Shown: one piece after another, positions 9,136 to 18,416 of the stretch
How the letters are laid out: every line of letters begins with the position of its first letter
Position numbering within the stretch: position 1 is the stretch's first letter
Assembly: GCA_019694155.1 (NCBI GenBank)
Contig: JAIBCN010000059.1
Location: 1-58,300, forward strand
Length of the DNA stretch: 58,300 nucleotides
Source: Vicinamibacteria bacterium
Lineage (GTDB): Bacteria; Acidobacteriota; Vicinamibacteria; Fen-336; JAGNNV01
Direction: 5' to 3'
Notes under the pieces: generated by a model
Databases searched by the model: none
Told to the model about the DNA's origin: nothing
What the model saw: only the letters and a program-made list of their open reading frames with translations
Position numbers and translations under genes: made by a program

Positions 9136-11178
9136 ATGGCGGCTGACAGCGTGGATACGGGCCGGTCCGGGCCTCTGGTGATCGCGGCCGACGAGGTCGC
9201 CCCCGACTCGCGCCTTCAACCCGCCGAACTCCGAGCCCTGCATCGGGCCCTCCTCGTGCCCCGGATCATCGAGGAGAAGGCGCTCGTGCTCCTGCGGCAA
9301 GGGCGCCTCTCCAAGTGGTTCTCCGGCATCGGACAGGAGGCGATCGCGGTGGGGGTCACGGCGGCGCTCCGTTCGAACGACTGGATCCTGCCCATGCACC
9401 GGAACCTGGGCGTTTTCACCACCCGTTCGGTGGACATGCTCCGGCTCTTCCGCCAGCTCTTCGGCCGGAGCGGGGGCTTCACCCACGGCCGCGACCGGAC
9501 GTTCCATTTCGGTCTGCCCGAGAAGTCGATCGTCGGCATGATCTCGCACCTCGGCGCCATGCTCCCCGTCGCCTGCGGCCTCGGGCTCTCGAGCCAGCTC
9601 AAGAAGACGGAGCGGGTGGCCGCGACCTTCACCGGGGACGGGTCGACGAGCGAGGGCGATTTCCATGAGGCGCTCAACCTGGCCGCGGTGTGGAAGCTGC
9701 CCGTCATCTTCGTCATCGAGAACAACCAGTACGGCCTGTCGACCCCCACCCGCGAGCAGTACGCGTGCCGGCGCCTGTCCGACCGGGCCGTCGGTTACGG
9801 CATGCCCGGAGAGACGGTGGACGGCAACGACATCCTCGCCGTGTACGAGGCGGTCACCATCGCCGCCAACCGCGCGCGCGCGGGGGATGGCCCCACGCTT
9901 CTCGAGTTCGAGACCTTCCGGATGCGCGGCCACGAAGAGGCTTCGGGCACCGCTTATGTGCCGCCCGCGCTGTTCGAGGAGTGGGCGAAGAAGGACCCCC
10001 TCGCCCGCTTCGAAACGGTCCTCAAGTCGAGAGGCGTCATCAGCAGCTTCGAGATCGACACACTGCGCGAAACCATCAAGGCCGACATCGACCGGCTGGC
10101 CGACGAGGCGCTCGAAACGCCCGCGCCGAAGTCCACCCGCGCGAAGGAAATCGCCGCGGTCTACGCGGAGGCTCCCGCCCCCGTGCCTCCGCCGGAAGGA
10201 GCCCCCGCGCGGGAAATCCGCTACATCGACGCCATCAGCGAGGGCCTCGCCGAGGCCATGCGCCGGGACCCGAGAGTGGTGCTCATGGGCCAGGACATCG
10301 CGGAGTACGGCGGCGCCTTCAAGGTCACCAAGGGCTTCGTGGAGGAGTTCGGCAAGCCGCGCGTGCGCAACACGCCGATCATCGAGTCGGGCATCGCGGG
10401 CGCCGCGCTCGGCCTTGCCATCGACGGGATGGTGCCCGTGGTGGAGATGCAGTTCGGCGACTTCATCACCTGCGGCTTCAACCAGATCGTCAACAACCTG
10501 GCGAAGACCCACTACCGATGGGGCGCGGCCGTTCCCTGCGTGATCCGCACTCCTTCGGGCGGGGGCACGGGGGCGGGGCCCTTCCACTCGCAGAACGTCG
10601 AGGCCTGGTTCGCCCACGTGGCGGGCCTGCGCGTGGTGGCTCCCGCGACGCCTTCGGACGCCAAGGGCCTTCTTCTCGCGGCGATCGCCGAGCCGAATCC
10701 GGTGCTCTTCCTGGAGCACAAGTTCCTCTACCGATCGCTCAAGGGACTGGTCCCCGAGGGCTATTTCACAACACCGCTCGGCAAGGCGCGCGTCGCCCGC
10801 GCGGGCGACGATCTCACCATCGTGGCCTACGGGGTCGCGGTCCACTGGGCGCTCGAGGCTGCGGCCACCCTGGCCGCGGAGGGGTTCGAGATCGAGGTGC
10901 TCGACCTGCGATCGCTCGTGCCCTGGGACAAGTCGGCCGTCCTGCAGTCCGTGCGGCGCACCGCCAAGGCGCTCGTTCTGCACGAGGCTCCCCTCACCGC
11001 GGGCTTCGGGGCGGAAGTCGCGGCCACCATCGCCGAGGAGGCCTTCGACGACCTCGACGCTCCCGTGACCCGCCTCGGCGGGTCCGACACCCCGATCCCG
11101 TTCGCCGAGGCTCTCGAGGAGATGCTCTCGCCGAAGCCCGACCTGCTCCCGACGCTCAAGAGACTGCTGGAGTACTGA
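9136..11178 (+). CDS. Fused alpha/beta 2-oxoacid dehydrogenase E1 component, TPP-dependent
   Basis: A 680-aa protein joining E1 alpha (about 25-340) and E1 beta (about 365-680) in one chain. This is the decarboxylating subunit of branched-chain 2-oxoacid, acetoin or pyruvate dehydrogenase complexes. The TPP motif runs from GDGST (168) to ENNQYG (about 195-200). The beta half shows MGQDIAEYGGAFKVTKG, RVRNTPIIESGIAG and GGGTGAGPFHSQ. The ATG at 9136 follows a TGATAAACT extended -10-like box and gives the usual N-terminus; a 22-aa extension is possible but looks non-coding. No E2 or E3 gene is in the window, so the complex must be completed from elsewhere. Substrate is unresolved between branched-chain oxoacids and acetoin. 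Confidence 0.92.
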   Translation: MAADSVDTGRSGPLVIAADEVAPDSRLQPAELRALHRALLVPRIIEEKALVLLRQGRLSKWFSGIGQEAIAVGVTAALRSNDWILPMHRNLGVFTTRSVDMLRLFRQLFGRSGGFTHGRDRTFHFGLPEKSIVGMISHLGAMLPVACGLGLSSQLKKTERVAATFTGDGSTSEGDFHEALNLAAVWKLPVIFVIENNQYGLSTPTREQYACRRLSDRAVGYGMPGETVDGNDILAVYEAVTIAANRARAGDGPTLLEFETFRMRGHEEASGTAYVPPALFEEWAKKDPLARFETVLKSRGVISSFEIDTLRETIKADIDRLADEALETPAPKSTRAKEIAAVYAEAPAPVPPPEGAPAREIRYIDAISEGLAEAMRRDPRVVLMGQDIAEYGGAFKVTKGFVEEFGKPRVRNTPIIESGIAGAALGLAIDGMVPVVEMQFGDFITCGFNQIVNNLAKTHYRWGAAVPCVIRTPSGGGTGAGPFHSQNVEAWFAHVAGLRVVAPATPSDAKGLLLAAIAEPNPVLFLEHKFLYRSLKGLVPEGYFTTPLGKARVARAGDDLTIVAYGVAVHWALEAAATLAAEGFEIEVLDLRSLVPWDKSAVLQSVRRTAKALVLHEAPLTAGFGAEVAATIAEEAFDDLDAPVTRLGGSDTPIPFAEALEEMLSPKPDLLPTLKRLLEY

Positions 11179-11187
11179 AACGAAACC

Positions 11188-13596
11188 ATGAAAGCCCTTC
11201 GACGGCGACGCCTGCTGCGGAACACCGCGCTCTTCATCCTCGGCATCGTCGTCCTCGGAGGACTGACGCTCGCCTTTCTCCTCCGCGGGTCGCTGCCCCT
11301 GCTCGACGGCTCGCTCCGGCTCTCCGGCCTCAAGGGAAACGTGACGGTGGAGCGCGACCAGAACGGCGTGGCCACGGTGCGCGGCGAGGATCGCGTCGAT
11401 GTGGCGCGGGCCACGGGCTTCCTCCACGGCCAGGAGCGCTTCTTCCAGATGGACCTGATGCGCCGGCGGGCCGCGGGCGAGCTTTCCGAACTCATCGGCG
11501 CCGCCACCGTCGAGCTCGATTCCGATGTGCGCGTCCATCGCTTCCGGAACGTGGCCCGCAAGGTGGTGGAGCGCTTCGACGCGAGAGAAAAGGCGCTGAT
11601 GGACGCCTATGTGGCGGGGGTCAATGAGGGCCTGGCCGATCTGCGGGTGAGGCCCTGGGAGTACCTTCTGCTGCGCGAGGATCCGCGTCCGTGGAAGGCG
11701 GAGGACTCCGTGCTCTGCGTCCTCTCGATGTTCCTCACCCTGCACGAGGCGAAGGGAGAACGCGAAGCCACGCTGTCGGTCATGCATGACGCGTTGCCCC
11801 CGGCGATGTTCGACTTCCTCGCGCCCCGCGGCACCGCGGAATGGGACGCGCCGATCGTGGGCGACCCCATCCCCATCGCCCCCATGCCCGGCCCCGAGGT
11901 GCTCGACACGCGCACGGGCGCTGTCCCGGCGAAGGCGGCGGCCGCCTACCCCTCACCCGACCGCTTCCTCCCCGAGGACAATCTCCCCTTCGTGGGCAGC
12001 AACAACTGGGCGGTGGACGCCGCGCATTCCACCACCGGCTTCGCCACGGTGGCGGACGACATGCACCTCGAAATCGCCGTCCCGAACATCTGGTACCGGA
12101 TGCGTCTCGAGTTCAAGGACGGGCAGGGAGAGGCGAGGACGGTCACCGGCGTCGCCCTCCCCGGCACCGCGGGGATCGTGGCGGGGAGCAACGGCCGGAT
12201 CGCGTGGGGCTTCACCAACACCCAGGCCGACTGGAACGACCTGGTGATCGTCGAACCCGGCGCTACGCCGAACGCATACCTCACCGCCGAAGGGCCGAAG
12301 GAGTTCGAGCGCGTCACGGAAACCATCAATGTCAAGGGGCAAAAGCCCGTCTCCCTCGAGATCCTCAACACGTTCTGGGGGCCGGTCATCGATCGGGATC
12401 AGAGCGGCCGGCTCCGCGCGTATCAGTGGACCGCGCACGACCCCGAGGCGGTGAACCTCAAGCTCCTCGACCTCGAGAACGCGGGAACCATCGAGGAGGC
12501 CATCGAGGTGGCCCACCAGGCCGGGGCCCCGCCCCAGAACGCCATGATCGCCGACCGCACGGGGCGGATCGCCTGGACCGTGGCCGGCCGCATTCCGAAA
12601 CGAACCGGCTTCGAGGGACGTCTCCCCACCACCCGCACCGACGCGTCGCGGCGCTGGGACGGCTACGTGGCGAGCGCGGACGTTCCGAAAGTGATCGACC
12701 CGCCCGCGGGGAAACTATGGACGGCGAATGCCCGCGTGGTGTCAGGGCCGATGCTCGCGGTCATGGGCGAGGGCAACTACCCGCTGGGCGCGCGCGCGCG
12801 TCAGATCCGCGACGACCTCTTCGCGAAGGACAAGCTCTCTCCCGGCGATCTCATGGACATCCAGCTCGACAACCGCGCGGTCTTCCTGGACCGCTGGCAG
12901 AAGCTCGCCCTGGAGACTCTCGACGACGCGGCCCTCGCCCGGGATCCCCGACTGCGCGAGGCGAAGGGATTCATCGAGCGGTGGGGCGCCCGGGCCTCCG
13001 TGGATTCGGTGGGATACCGGCTGGTCAAGGCCTTCCGGAGCGCGGTGTCGGATCGCGCCTTCGCCCCGCTCATCGCCCCCGCGCTCAAGATGAACCCGAA
13101 GTTCCGCTACAGCCGCGTCTGGCAGAGCGAGGGGCCGCTCTGGGCCCTCGTCTCCACCCGTCCCGCGCACCTCCTCGACCCCAGGTACGCGGACTGGAAG
13201 GCTTTGCTCGAAGACGCCATGAGCGCGGTCGTGACCGCGCTCACCCGGGACGGACGCAGGCTCGCCGATCGGACCTGGGGAGAGTTCAACACCGCCCGCA
13301 TCCAGCATCCGCTGTCCCGCGCGGTTCCTTCTCTGGGCCGTTTCCTCGACATGAGAAAAGACCCCCTGCCCGGCGACGATCACATGCCGCGGGTCCATTC
13401 CCCCACCAACGGCGCCTCCGAGCGCTTCGTGGTGGCCCCCGGCCACGAAGAGCTGGGCCTCTTCCACATGCCCACCGGCCAGAGTTCTCACCCGCTCTCC
13501 CCCTACTTCGGCGCGGGCCACGAGGCCTGGGTGAAGGGCGAAAAGACACCGTTCCTTCCCGGCCCCGCGCGCTACACCCTGACCCTCCAGAGGTAG
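11188..13596 (+). CDS. Penicillin acylase family Ntn hydrolase (S45)
   Basis: An 802-aa exported or membrane-anchored amidohydrolase with a hydrophobic helix at about 12-33. S45 enzymes self-cleave before a serine that becomes the N-terminal nucleophile. Here it is Ser271 in FVGSNNWAV, preceded by a roughly 25-aa linker spacer. Early motifs are ERDQNGVATVRGED, TGFLHGQERFFQMDLMRRRAAG and AYVAGVNEGL; the beta chain shows DDMHLEIAVPNIWY and NDLVIV. The gene begins nine bases after the E1 stop, so the two are probably co-transcribed. Family members hydrolyse penicillins, cephalosporins, acyl-homoserine lactones or N-acyl compounds, and the natural substrate here is unknown. Confidence 0.93.
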   Translation: MKALRRRRLLRNTALFILGIVVLGGLTLAFLLRGSLPLLDGSLRLSGLKGNVTVERDQNGVATVRGEDRVDVARATGFLHGQERFFQMDLMRRRAAGELSELIGAATVELDSDVRVHRFRNVARKVVERFDAREKALMDAYVAGVNEGLADLRVRPWEYLLLREDPRPWKAEDSVLCVLSMFLTLHEAKGEREATLSVMHDALPPAMFDFLAPRGTAEWDAPIVGDPIPIAPMPGPEVLDTRTGAVPAKAAAAYPSPDRFLPEDNLPFVGSNNWAVDAAHSTTGFATVADDMHLEIAVPNIWYRMRLEFKDGQGEARTVTGVALPGTAGIVAGSNGRIAWGFTNTQADWNDLVIVEPGATPNAYLTAEGPKEFERVTETINVKGQKPVSLEILNTFWGPVIDRDQSGRLRAYQWTAHDPEAVNLKLLDLENAGTIEEAIEVAHQAGAPPQNAMIADRTGRIAWTVAGRIPKRTGFEGRLPTTRTDASRRWDGYVASADVPKVIDPPAGKLWTANARVVSGPMLAVMGEGNYPLGARARQIRDDLFAKDKLSPGDLMDIQLDNRAVFLDRWQKLALETLDDAALARDPRLREAKGFIERWGARASVDSVGYRLVKAFRSAVSDRAFAPLIAPALKMNPKFRYSRVWQSEGPLWALVSTRPAHLLDPRYADWKALLEDAMSAVVTALTRDGRRLADRTWGEFNTARIQHPLSRAVPSLGRFLDMRKDPLPGDDHMPRVHSPTNGASERFVVAPGHEELGLFHMPTGQSSHPLSPYFGAGHEAWVKGEKTPFLPGPARYTLTLQR

Positions 13597-13733
13597 CACG
13601 CGGCGGGATTGTGCCGCTACAATCGGGCATTCACCGCTCAGCAGAGACAGAACAAGGGTTCAGGAAGGCGGCGGGGCCCGTTTCACCAAGCGCCATTGTT
13701 CCTTCGATTTCCTCCCTCCGTCCCAGGCCCTGA

Positions 13734-15875
13734 ATGGCTTCAACCGCAGACTCCTCAGCCAATCACCACACCGGTGCGCTGAGCCGCCTTCTCGCGACAC
13801 CGCCGTCGAAAGAGCCCGATGTCGGGCCGGAGACCCTTCTGTCCGCCGTGCTCGACGCTGCCGCGGACGGGATCATCGTGATCGGGTCGGATGGAAGGGT
13901 CCTCACCTACAACGACCGCTTCGTCGAAATCTGGGAGATGCCGCGGCCCATCCTGCTGACGCGGGATCAGCACCAGGTTCTCGCCGCTCTGGTGAAGAAC
14001 CTCGAGGAACCGGCCGACTTCGTCAACCATGTCGAGACCATGGGCGCGGACCGGGACGCGCGGGCCCAGGGGGTCTGCCGCCTGCTCGACGGCCGGGTCG
14101 TGGAGCACGAGACCCGGCCCGTCGGGGTGATGGACCGGACCATCGGGCGGGTCTGGACGTTCCGAGACATCACCTCGCGCGTGCGGGCTTTCGAAATGCT
14201 CCGCGAGAGCGAAGAACGATTCCGCAACTTCGCCGACAACGCCGCCTACGGCATCGTGATGCACCAGGACGGCGACGTGGTCTATGCGAACGCCGCGGCC
14301 GCCCGCGACCTCGGCTACTCGGTGATCGAGATGGTCGGGCTGCCCGTCGCGGACTCGATCCTCGAAGAGGAGCGTGGCATCCGGATCGATCGGATCTCGG
14401 ACGCGGGCCTTTCCGGCGGCCCCGCGCAGTACGAATCGAGGATAAGGCGGAAGGACGGCCAGATCCGCGTCTTCGAAATGGGGATCAGCTCGATAAGGCT
14501 CAAGGACAAGAGCGCGGTCATGGTCACGCTGGTCGACATGACGGAGAGACGCCGCGCGGAAGCCGAAGCCCTCCATCTCGCCTCTCACGACCCTCTGACC
14601 GATCTGCCCAACCGGACCTTCTTCCGCAACGCCACGGACGTGGCGATCGCGGACGCCCGGGTCGCCCACACGGACGTGAGCGTCATCCTCGTGGGCCTCG
14701 ATCGCTTCAAGGCCGCGAATTTCCTCGGCCACCGGCTCGGGGATCTGGTGCTGCAGGAGGCGGCGCGGCGCCTGTCCGCACTGGTCCGTCCCGTCGACCT
14801 CGTGGCCCGTCTGGGGGCCGACGAGTTCGCGGTGCTGCTCCAGGGCTGCGACCTCGGTTCGAGCATCGTCTTGTCCCAGCACATCGTGGCCAGCCTGCGC
14901 GAGCCCTACCGCATCGCCGACGACAACGAGCTCTTCCTCAGCGCAAGCGTGGGCGCTGCCTCCTACCCCCACGACGCCCAGGACACGGGCGCCCTCCTGC
15001 GCCACGCGAACATCGCTCTCGTGGCCGCCAAGGAACGCGGCAAGGACCAGGCGGTCGCGTTCGAGAGCGACCTCACGAGCGAAGCCGCGGCCCGCCTGGA
15101 GATGAATCGCTTCCTGCACCGGTCCCTGCGCGATCACGCCTTCTTCCTGGAGTTCCAACCCATCGCTCGCACCCACGATCTCGGCGTCACGGGCTTCGAA
15201 GCGCTGGTGCGATCCAAGGATCTGCTCGGCCGAAGGGTCGCCCCGGACGCGTTCATCCCCATCGCCGAAGCCACCGGCCTGGTGGTGCCGATGGGACGCA
15301 TCGTGCTCGATCTCGCGCTCACCGCCATCCGCGAGCTCAACCTGCTCCGTGCGACGCCCCTGCGCATGGCCATCAACGCCTCGGCCATCCAGCTGCGGCA
15401 CCCCTCCTTCGTGCGGGACATCCGCTCCGGCCTCGACAAGCATGGCCTCCCCACTTCCTCGCTCGCCGTGGAGGTGACCGAGACCAACGCCCTCACCGAT
15501 CCCGAGGGAACGAGGCGCGTCCTGCGCGAACTTCGGGCGGCGGGAATCTCCATCAGCCTCGACGACTTCGGCACCGGCTTCGCCTCCCTCGATCTCCTCC
15601 GCAGCCTGCCCCTCGATGTGGTCAAGATCGACCGCTCCTTCATCCGCGATCTCGACACCGACAACACCCAGGCCGCCATCGTGACCTCGGTGATCGAACT
15701 CTCGCACCGCCTCGGCCTCCGCGTGGTCGCGGAGGGTGTAGAGACGGAAAAGCAACAGCACTTCCTCCTCTCCCACGGCTGCGATCTGATCCAGGGCTAC
15801 TGGCTCGCCCGCCCGCTCTCGCTCGAGTCGAGCCTCGACTTCCTGCAGGCGCGCGAGCGCCGCATCCGCGCCTGA
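13734..15875 (+). CDS. PAS-PAS-GGDEF-EAL cyclic-di-GMP protein
   Basis: A 713-aa cytoplasmic signalling protein with no membrane segment. A first PAS (about 40-150) and a second PAS (about 160-275) precede a GGDEF domain (about 280-440) and an EAL domain (about 455-700). The GGDEF signature is altered to GADEF, so cyclase activity is doubtful. The EAL half keeps its catalytic set: FEALVR, MAINASA, VEVTETNAL, DDFGTGFASLDLL, VVKIDRSFI, VVAEGVET and IQGYWLARPL. It is therefore a predicted c-di-GMP phosphodiesterase with a sensory or GTP-binding front end. The NtrC-type regulator follows by 15 bp. Confidence 0.94.
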   Translation: MASTADSSANHHTGALSRLLATPPSKEPDVGPETLLSAVLDAAADGIIVIGSDGRVLTYNDRFVEIWEMPRPILLTRDQHQVLAALVKNLEEPADFVNHVETMGADRDARAQGVCRLLDGRVVEHETRPVGVMDRTIGRVWTFRDITSRVRAFEMLRESEERFRNFADNAAYGIVMHQDGDVVYANAAAARDLGYSVIEMVGLPVADSILEEERGIRIDRISDAGLSGGPAQYESRIRRKDGQIRVFEMGISSIRLKDKSAVMVTLVDMTERRRAEAEALHLASHDPLTDLPNRTFFRNATDVAIADARVAHTDVSVILVGLDRFKAANFLGHRLGDLVLQEAARRLSALVRPVDLVARLGADEFAVLLQGCDLGSSIVLSQHIVASLREPYRIADDNELFLSASVGAASYPHDAQDTGALLRHANIALVAAKERGKDQAVAFESDLTSEAAARLEMNRFLHRSLRDHAFFLEFQPIARTHDLGVTGFEALVRSKDLLGRRVAPDAFIPIAEATGLVVPMGRIVLDLALTAIRELNLLRATPLRMAINASAIQLRHPSFVRDIRSGLDKHGLPTSSLAVEVTETNALTDPEGTRRVLRELRAAGISISLDDFGTGFASLDLLRSLPLDVVKIDRSFIRDLDTDNTQAAIVTSVIELSHRLGLRVVAEGVETEKQQHFLLSHGCDLIQGYWLARPLSLESSLDFLQARERRIRA

Positions 15876-15890
15876 GGTCGAACAGACACA

Positions 15891-17243
15891 GTGTCGGGTC
15901 ACCGAATTCTGGTCGTCGAGGACACCGCTCTCGTTCGCCGCGTCCTGTGCGACTTCCTGCGCCAGCAGGGCTACGAAGTCGCGGAGGCGGCGACCGCGGC
16001 GGACGCCGTTCCCATGCAGCAGGCCTTCGGACCCGATTGCATCGTTTCTGACTACTCGCTTCCCGACGGCGACGCACTCGGCCTCCTCCCCCGCTTCAAG
16101 GAGAACGCGCCCGAGGTCCCCATCATCATTCTGACCGGCCATGGGTCCATCGACCTGGCGGTTCGGGCCATCAAGCTGGGCGCCGAACAATTCCTCACCA
16201 AGCCCGTGGAACTCGCGGTCCTGGGTGTTCTGGTCGAGCGCGCCATCGCGAACGTGCGCGGCCGCAAGCACGAGCAGGCCGAAGCGTCGAGGGAAAACCG
16301 GAAGTCCATCGACCCCTTTCTGGGCCGGTCCGCGGCCATTAGACGGCTCGCTCAGGAAGCCTCCCGGGTCGCGGGATCGGAATCGCCCGTCCTCATCCGC
16401 GGTGAGACGGGCACCGGGAAGGGTGTGCTCGCGGCCTGGCTCCACCGGCACGGGCCGCGGGCCTCGGAGTCGCTCGTCGACCTCAACTGCGCGGGCCTCA
16501 GTCGCGAACTGCTGGAATCGGAGCTCTTCGGGCACGAACGGGGCTCCTTCACCGGGGCCGTCGCGAGCAAGCCCGGCCTGCTCGAAATCGCCCACCGCGG
16601 GACCGTGTTCCTCGACGAGATCGGGGACATGGACCCGGCCATCCAGCCGCGGCTCCTGAAGGTTCTCGAGGAGAAGCGCTTCCATCGCGTGGGCGACGTG
16701 CGTGAACGCCGGGTCGATATCCGCCTCATCGCCGCTACTCATCGCGACCTCGCCGCGCTCGGACGCGAAGGCGCCTTCCGCTCCGACCTCTACTTCCGCA
16801 TCAGCACTCTGCCCCTGATGGTGCCCTCCCTCCGCGAACGGCCGGAAGACATCCCCGAACTCGCCCGGAACCTGCTTCACAAGACATCGGCGGAAATGGG
16901 ACGGAGCGAGCTGACCCTCGCCGACGACGCCGTGGCCGCTCTCCAGGCCTACCCGTGGCCGGGAAACATCCGGGAACTCCGGAACGTCCTGGAGCGAGCG
17001 AGCCTGTACAGCGACAGCAATCAGCTCCGCCGGCAGGACCTGCGCTTCGAGCCGGTGTCCGCAATCCAGGCCGAGGGGGCGGACACGGGCGACGGCTCCC
17101 TCGAGGACGCGGAGAGGCGCCACATCGAGCGCGCCCTGCGCACGGCTCACGGCCGGATGGAGGTCGCGGCGCGGGCCCTCAAGATCTCGAAGAGCGCGCT
17201 CTACGCGAAGGTGAAGCGCCTGGGCCTGCGCGCGGAAGCCTGA
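15891..17243 (+). CDS. Sigma-54-dependent NtrC-family response regulator
   Basis: A 450-aa regulator with three domains: receiver (1-125, phospho-acceptor Asp54 in SDYSLPDG), AAA+ activator (about 145-375) and a Fis-type helix-turn-helix (about 405-450, MEVAARALKISKSALYAK). Walker A is GETGTGKG and Walker B VFLDEIGDM. The sigma-54 contact loop reads GSFTGA instead of GAFTGA. The second position usually tolerates little change, so activation strength may differ. The start is GTG, 15 bp after the EAL gene. No histidine kinase is adjacent, so its phosphodonor must be elsewhere. It is clearly a paralogue of the regulator at 24535-25920. Confidence 0.95.
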   Translation: MSGHRILVVEDTALVRRVLCDFLRQQGYEVAEAATAADAVPMQQAFGPDCIVSDYSLPDGDALGLLPRFKENAPEVPIIILTGHGSIDLAVRAIKLGAEQFLTKPVELAVLGVLVERAIANVRGRKHEQAEASRENRKSIDPFLGRSAAIRRLAQEASRVAGSESPVLIRGETGTGKGVLAAWLHRHGPRASESLVDLNCAGLSRELLESELFGHERGSFTGAVASKPGLLEIAHRGTVFLDEIGDMDPAIQPRLLKVLEEKRFHRVGDVRERRVDIRLIAATHRDLAALGREGAFRSDLYFRISTLPLMVPSLRERPEDIPELARNLLHKTSAEMGRSELTLADDAVAALQAYPWPGNIRELRNVLERASLYSDSNQLRRQDLRFEPVSAIQAEGADTGDGSLEDAERRHIERALRTAHGRMEVAARALKISKSALYAKVKRLGLRAEA

Positions 17244-17262
17244 CCCCTCCGGTCCGAACGGC

Positions 17263-18405
17263 CTAGGAAGTCGAAGCCCCCGCGGCCGCCTGCTCCTGCC
17301 GCAGGATGAGGGCCTCCACGCGGTTCACGATCGCGGCGGGGATGAGATCAAGGGGCACGATCTCGTCTACCGCTCCTCTCGCGACCGCCTCTCCCGGCAT
17401 GCCGTACACCACGGATGTCGCCTCGTCCTGGGCAAGCGTCATGGCTCCGCCGCGCCTCATCTCGAGAAGTCCCGCGGCTCCGTCCGTCCCCATGCCGGTG
17501 AGAATCACGCCGAGGGCGTGGCCCCCCGCCTCCGCGGCCACGGAATGGAACAGGGCGTCGACGCTCGGCCGGTGCCTCGAAATCAGCGGGCCCGCGTCGA
17601 GGTCCACCACGAAACCCGGACCGGACTTCCGCAGGCGCAGGTGACGGTCGCCGGGCGAGAGGAGCATCTGTCCGCGGATGACCGGGTCGCCTTGCTGGGC
17701 GAGCTTCACCCGGATGACGCCCAGCCGGTCGAGGCGCGAGGCCAGGGCTGCCGTGAAGGCTTCGGGCATGTGCTGCACGGCAACGATCCCCGGCAGATCC
17801 GAGGGAAGCGCGGGCACGATGGCGGCGAGCGCCGCCGGGCCTCCGATGGAGACGCCGACCGCGATGACGGGGTCGACACGGTTCGCGGTGCGGGCGGAAA
17901 GACGCGGGATGGCCGATGCCCGCTCTTCTCCCGCCGCGACCGCAAGCGGGGGGCGGCCCAGCCGGGCCGAGGCCGCGCCGCGCACCGCGTCCGCGAACAG
18001 CACCGCCTGCTCCTCTATGAACTCGCGCACGCTGAAGCGCGGCTTGGAAAGGACGTCGACCGCCCCTTCCTCGATGGCTTCGAGGGCGCGGGCCGAGCCG
18101 CGCTCCGCGACCCCGGAGCACACCACGACGGGCAGAGGATCGGTCTTCATGAGCGAGCGGAGGAAGGTGAGCCCGTCCATGCGGGGCATCTCGAGATCGA
18201 GCAGCACGACATGAGGACGGTCCCGCCGCATCTTCTCCATGGCGATGAGAGGATCGGCGGCGGTGGTGACACGCAGATCCTTCTCACGACCGAGGACCAG
18301 CGTCATGCTCTGCCGCACCACCGCGGAATCGTCCACCACGAGGACATGAATCCTCGCGCCGGGCACACCCTTCCTCGCGCGGCGATGAATCCCGCTGCTT
18401 TCCAT
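17263..18405 (-). CDS. cheB: CheB chemoreceptor glutamate methylesterase/deamidase
   Basis: A 380-aa CheB, which demethylates or deamidates chemoreceptor glutamates. The receiver domain carries DD at 25-26 and phospho-acceptor Asp70 in LLDLEMPRMDG. The catalytic domain (about 180-375) has the triad Ser186 (GVSIGGPAAL), His212 (VQHMPEAF) and Asp308 (TGMGTDGA). I start at the ATG 11 bp after the chemoreceptor stop; the frame remains open upstream but only as antisense of the receptor gene. It is the last gene of the porin / binding protein / receptor operon. No cheR, cheA or cheW lies in the window, so it must work with a pathway encoded elsewhere. Confidence 0.95.
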   Translation of the reverse strand: MESSGIHRRARKGVPGARIHVLVVDDSAVVRQSMTLVLGREKDLRVTTAADPLIAMEKMRRDRPHVVLLDLEMPRMDGLTFLRSLMKTDPLPVVVCSGVAERGSARALEAIEEGAVDVLSKPRFSVREFIEEQAVLFADAVRGAASARLGRPPLAVAAGEERASAIPRLSARTANRVDPVIAVGVSIGGPAALAAIVPALPSDLPGIVAVQHMPEAFTAALASRLDRLGVIRVKLAQQGDPVIRGQMLLSPGDRHLRLRKSGPGFVVDLDAGPLISRHRPSVDALFHSVAAEAGGHALGVILTGMGTDGAAGLLEMRRGGAMTLAQDEATSVVYGMPGEAVARGAVDEIVPLDLIPAAIVNRVEALILRQEQAAAGASTS

Positions 18406-18416
18406 GGAAGGGAAGC

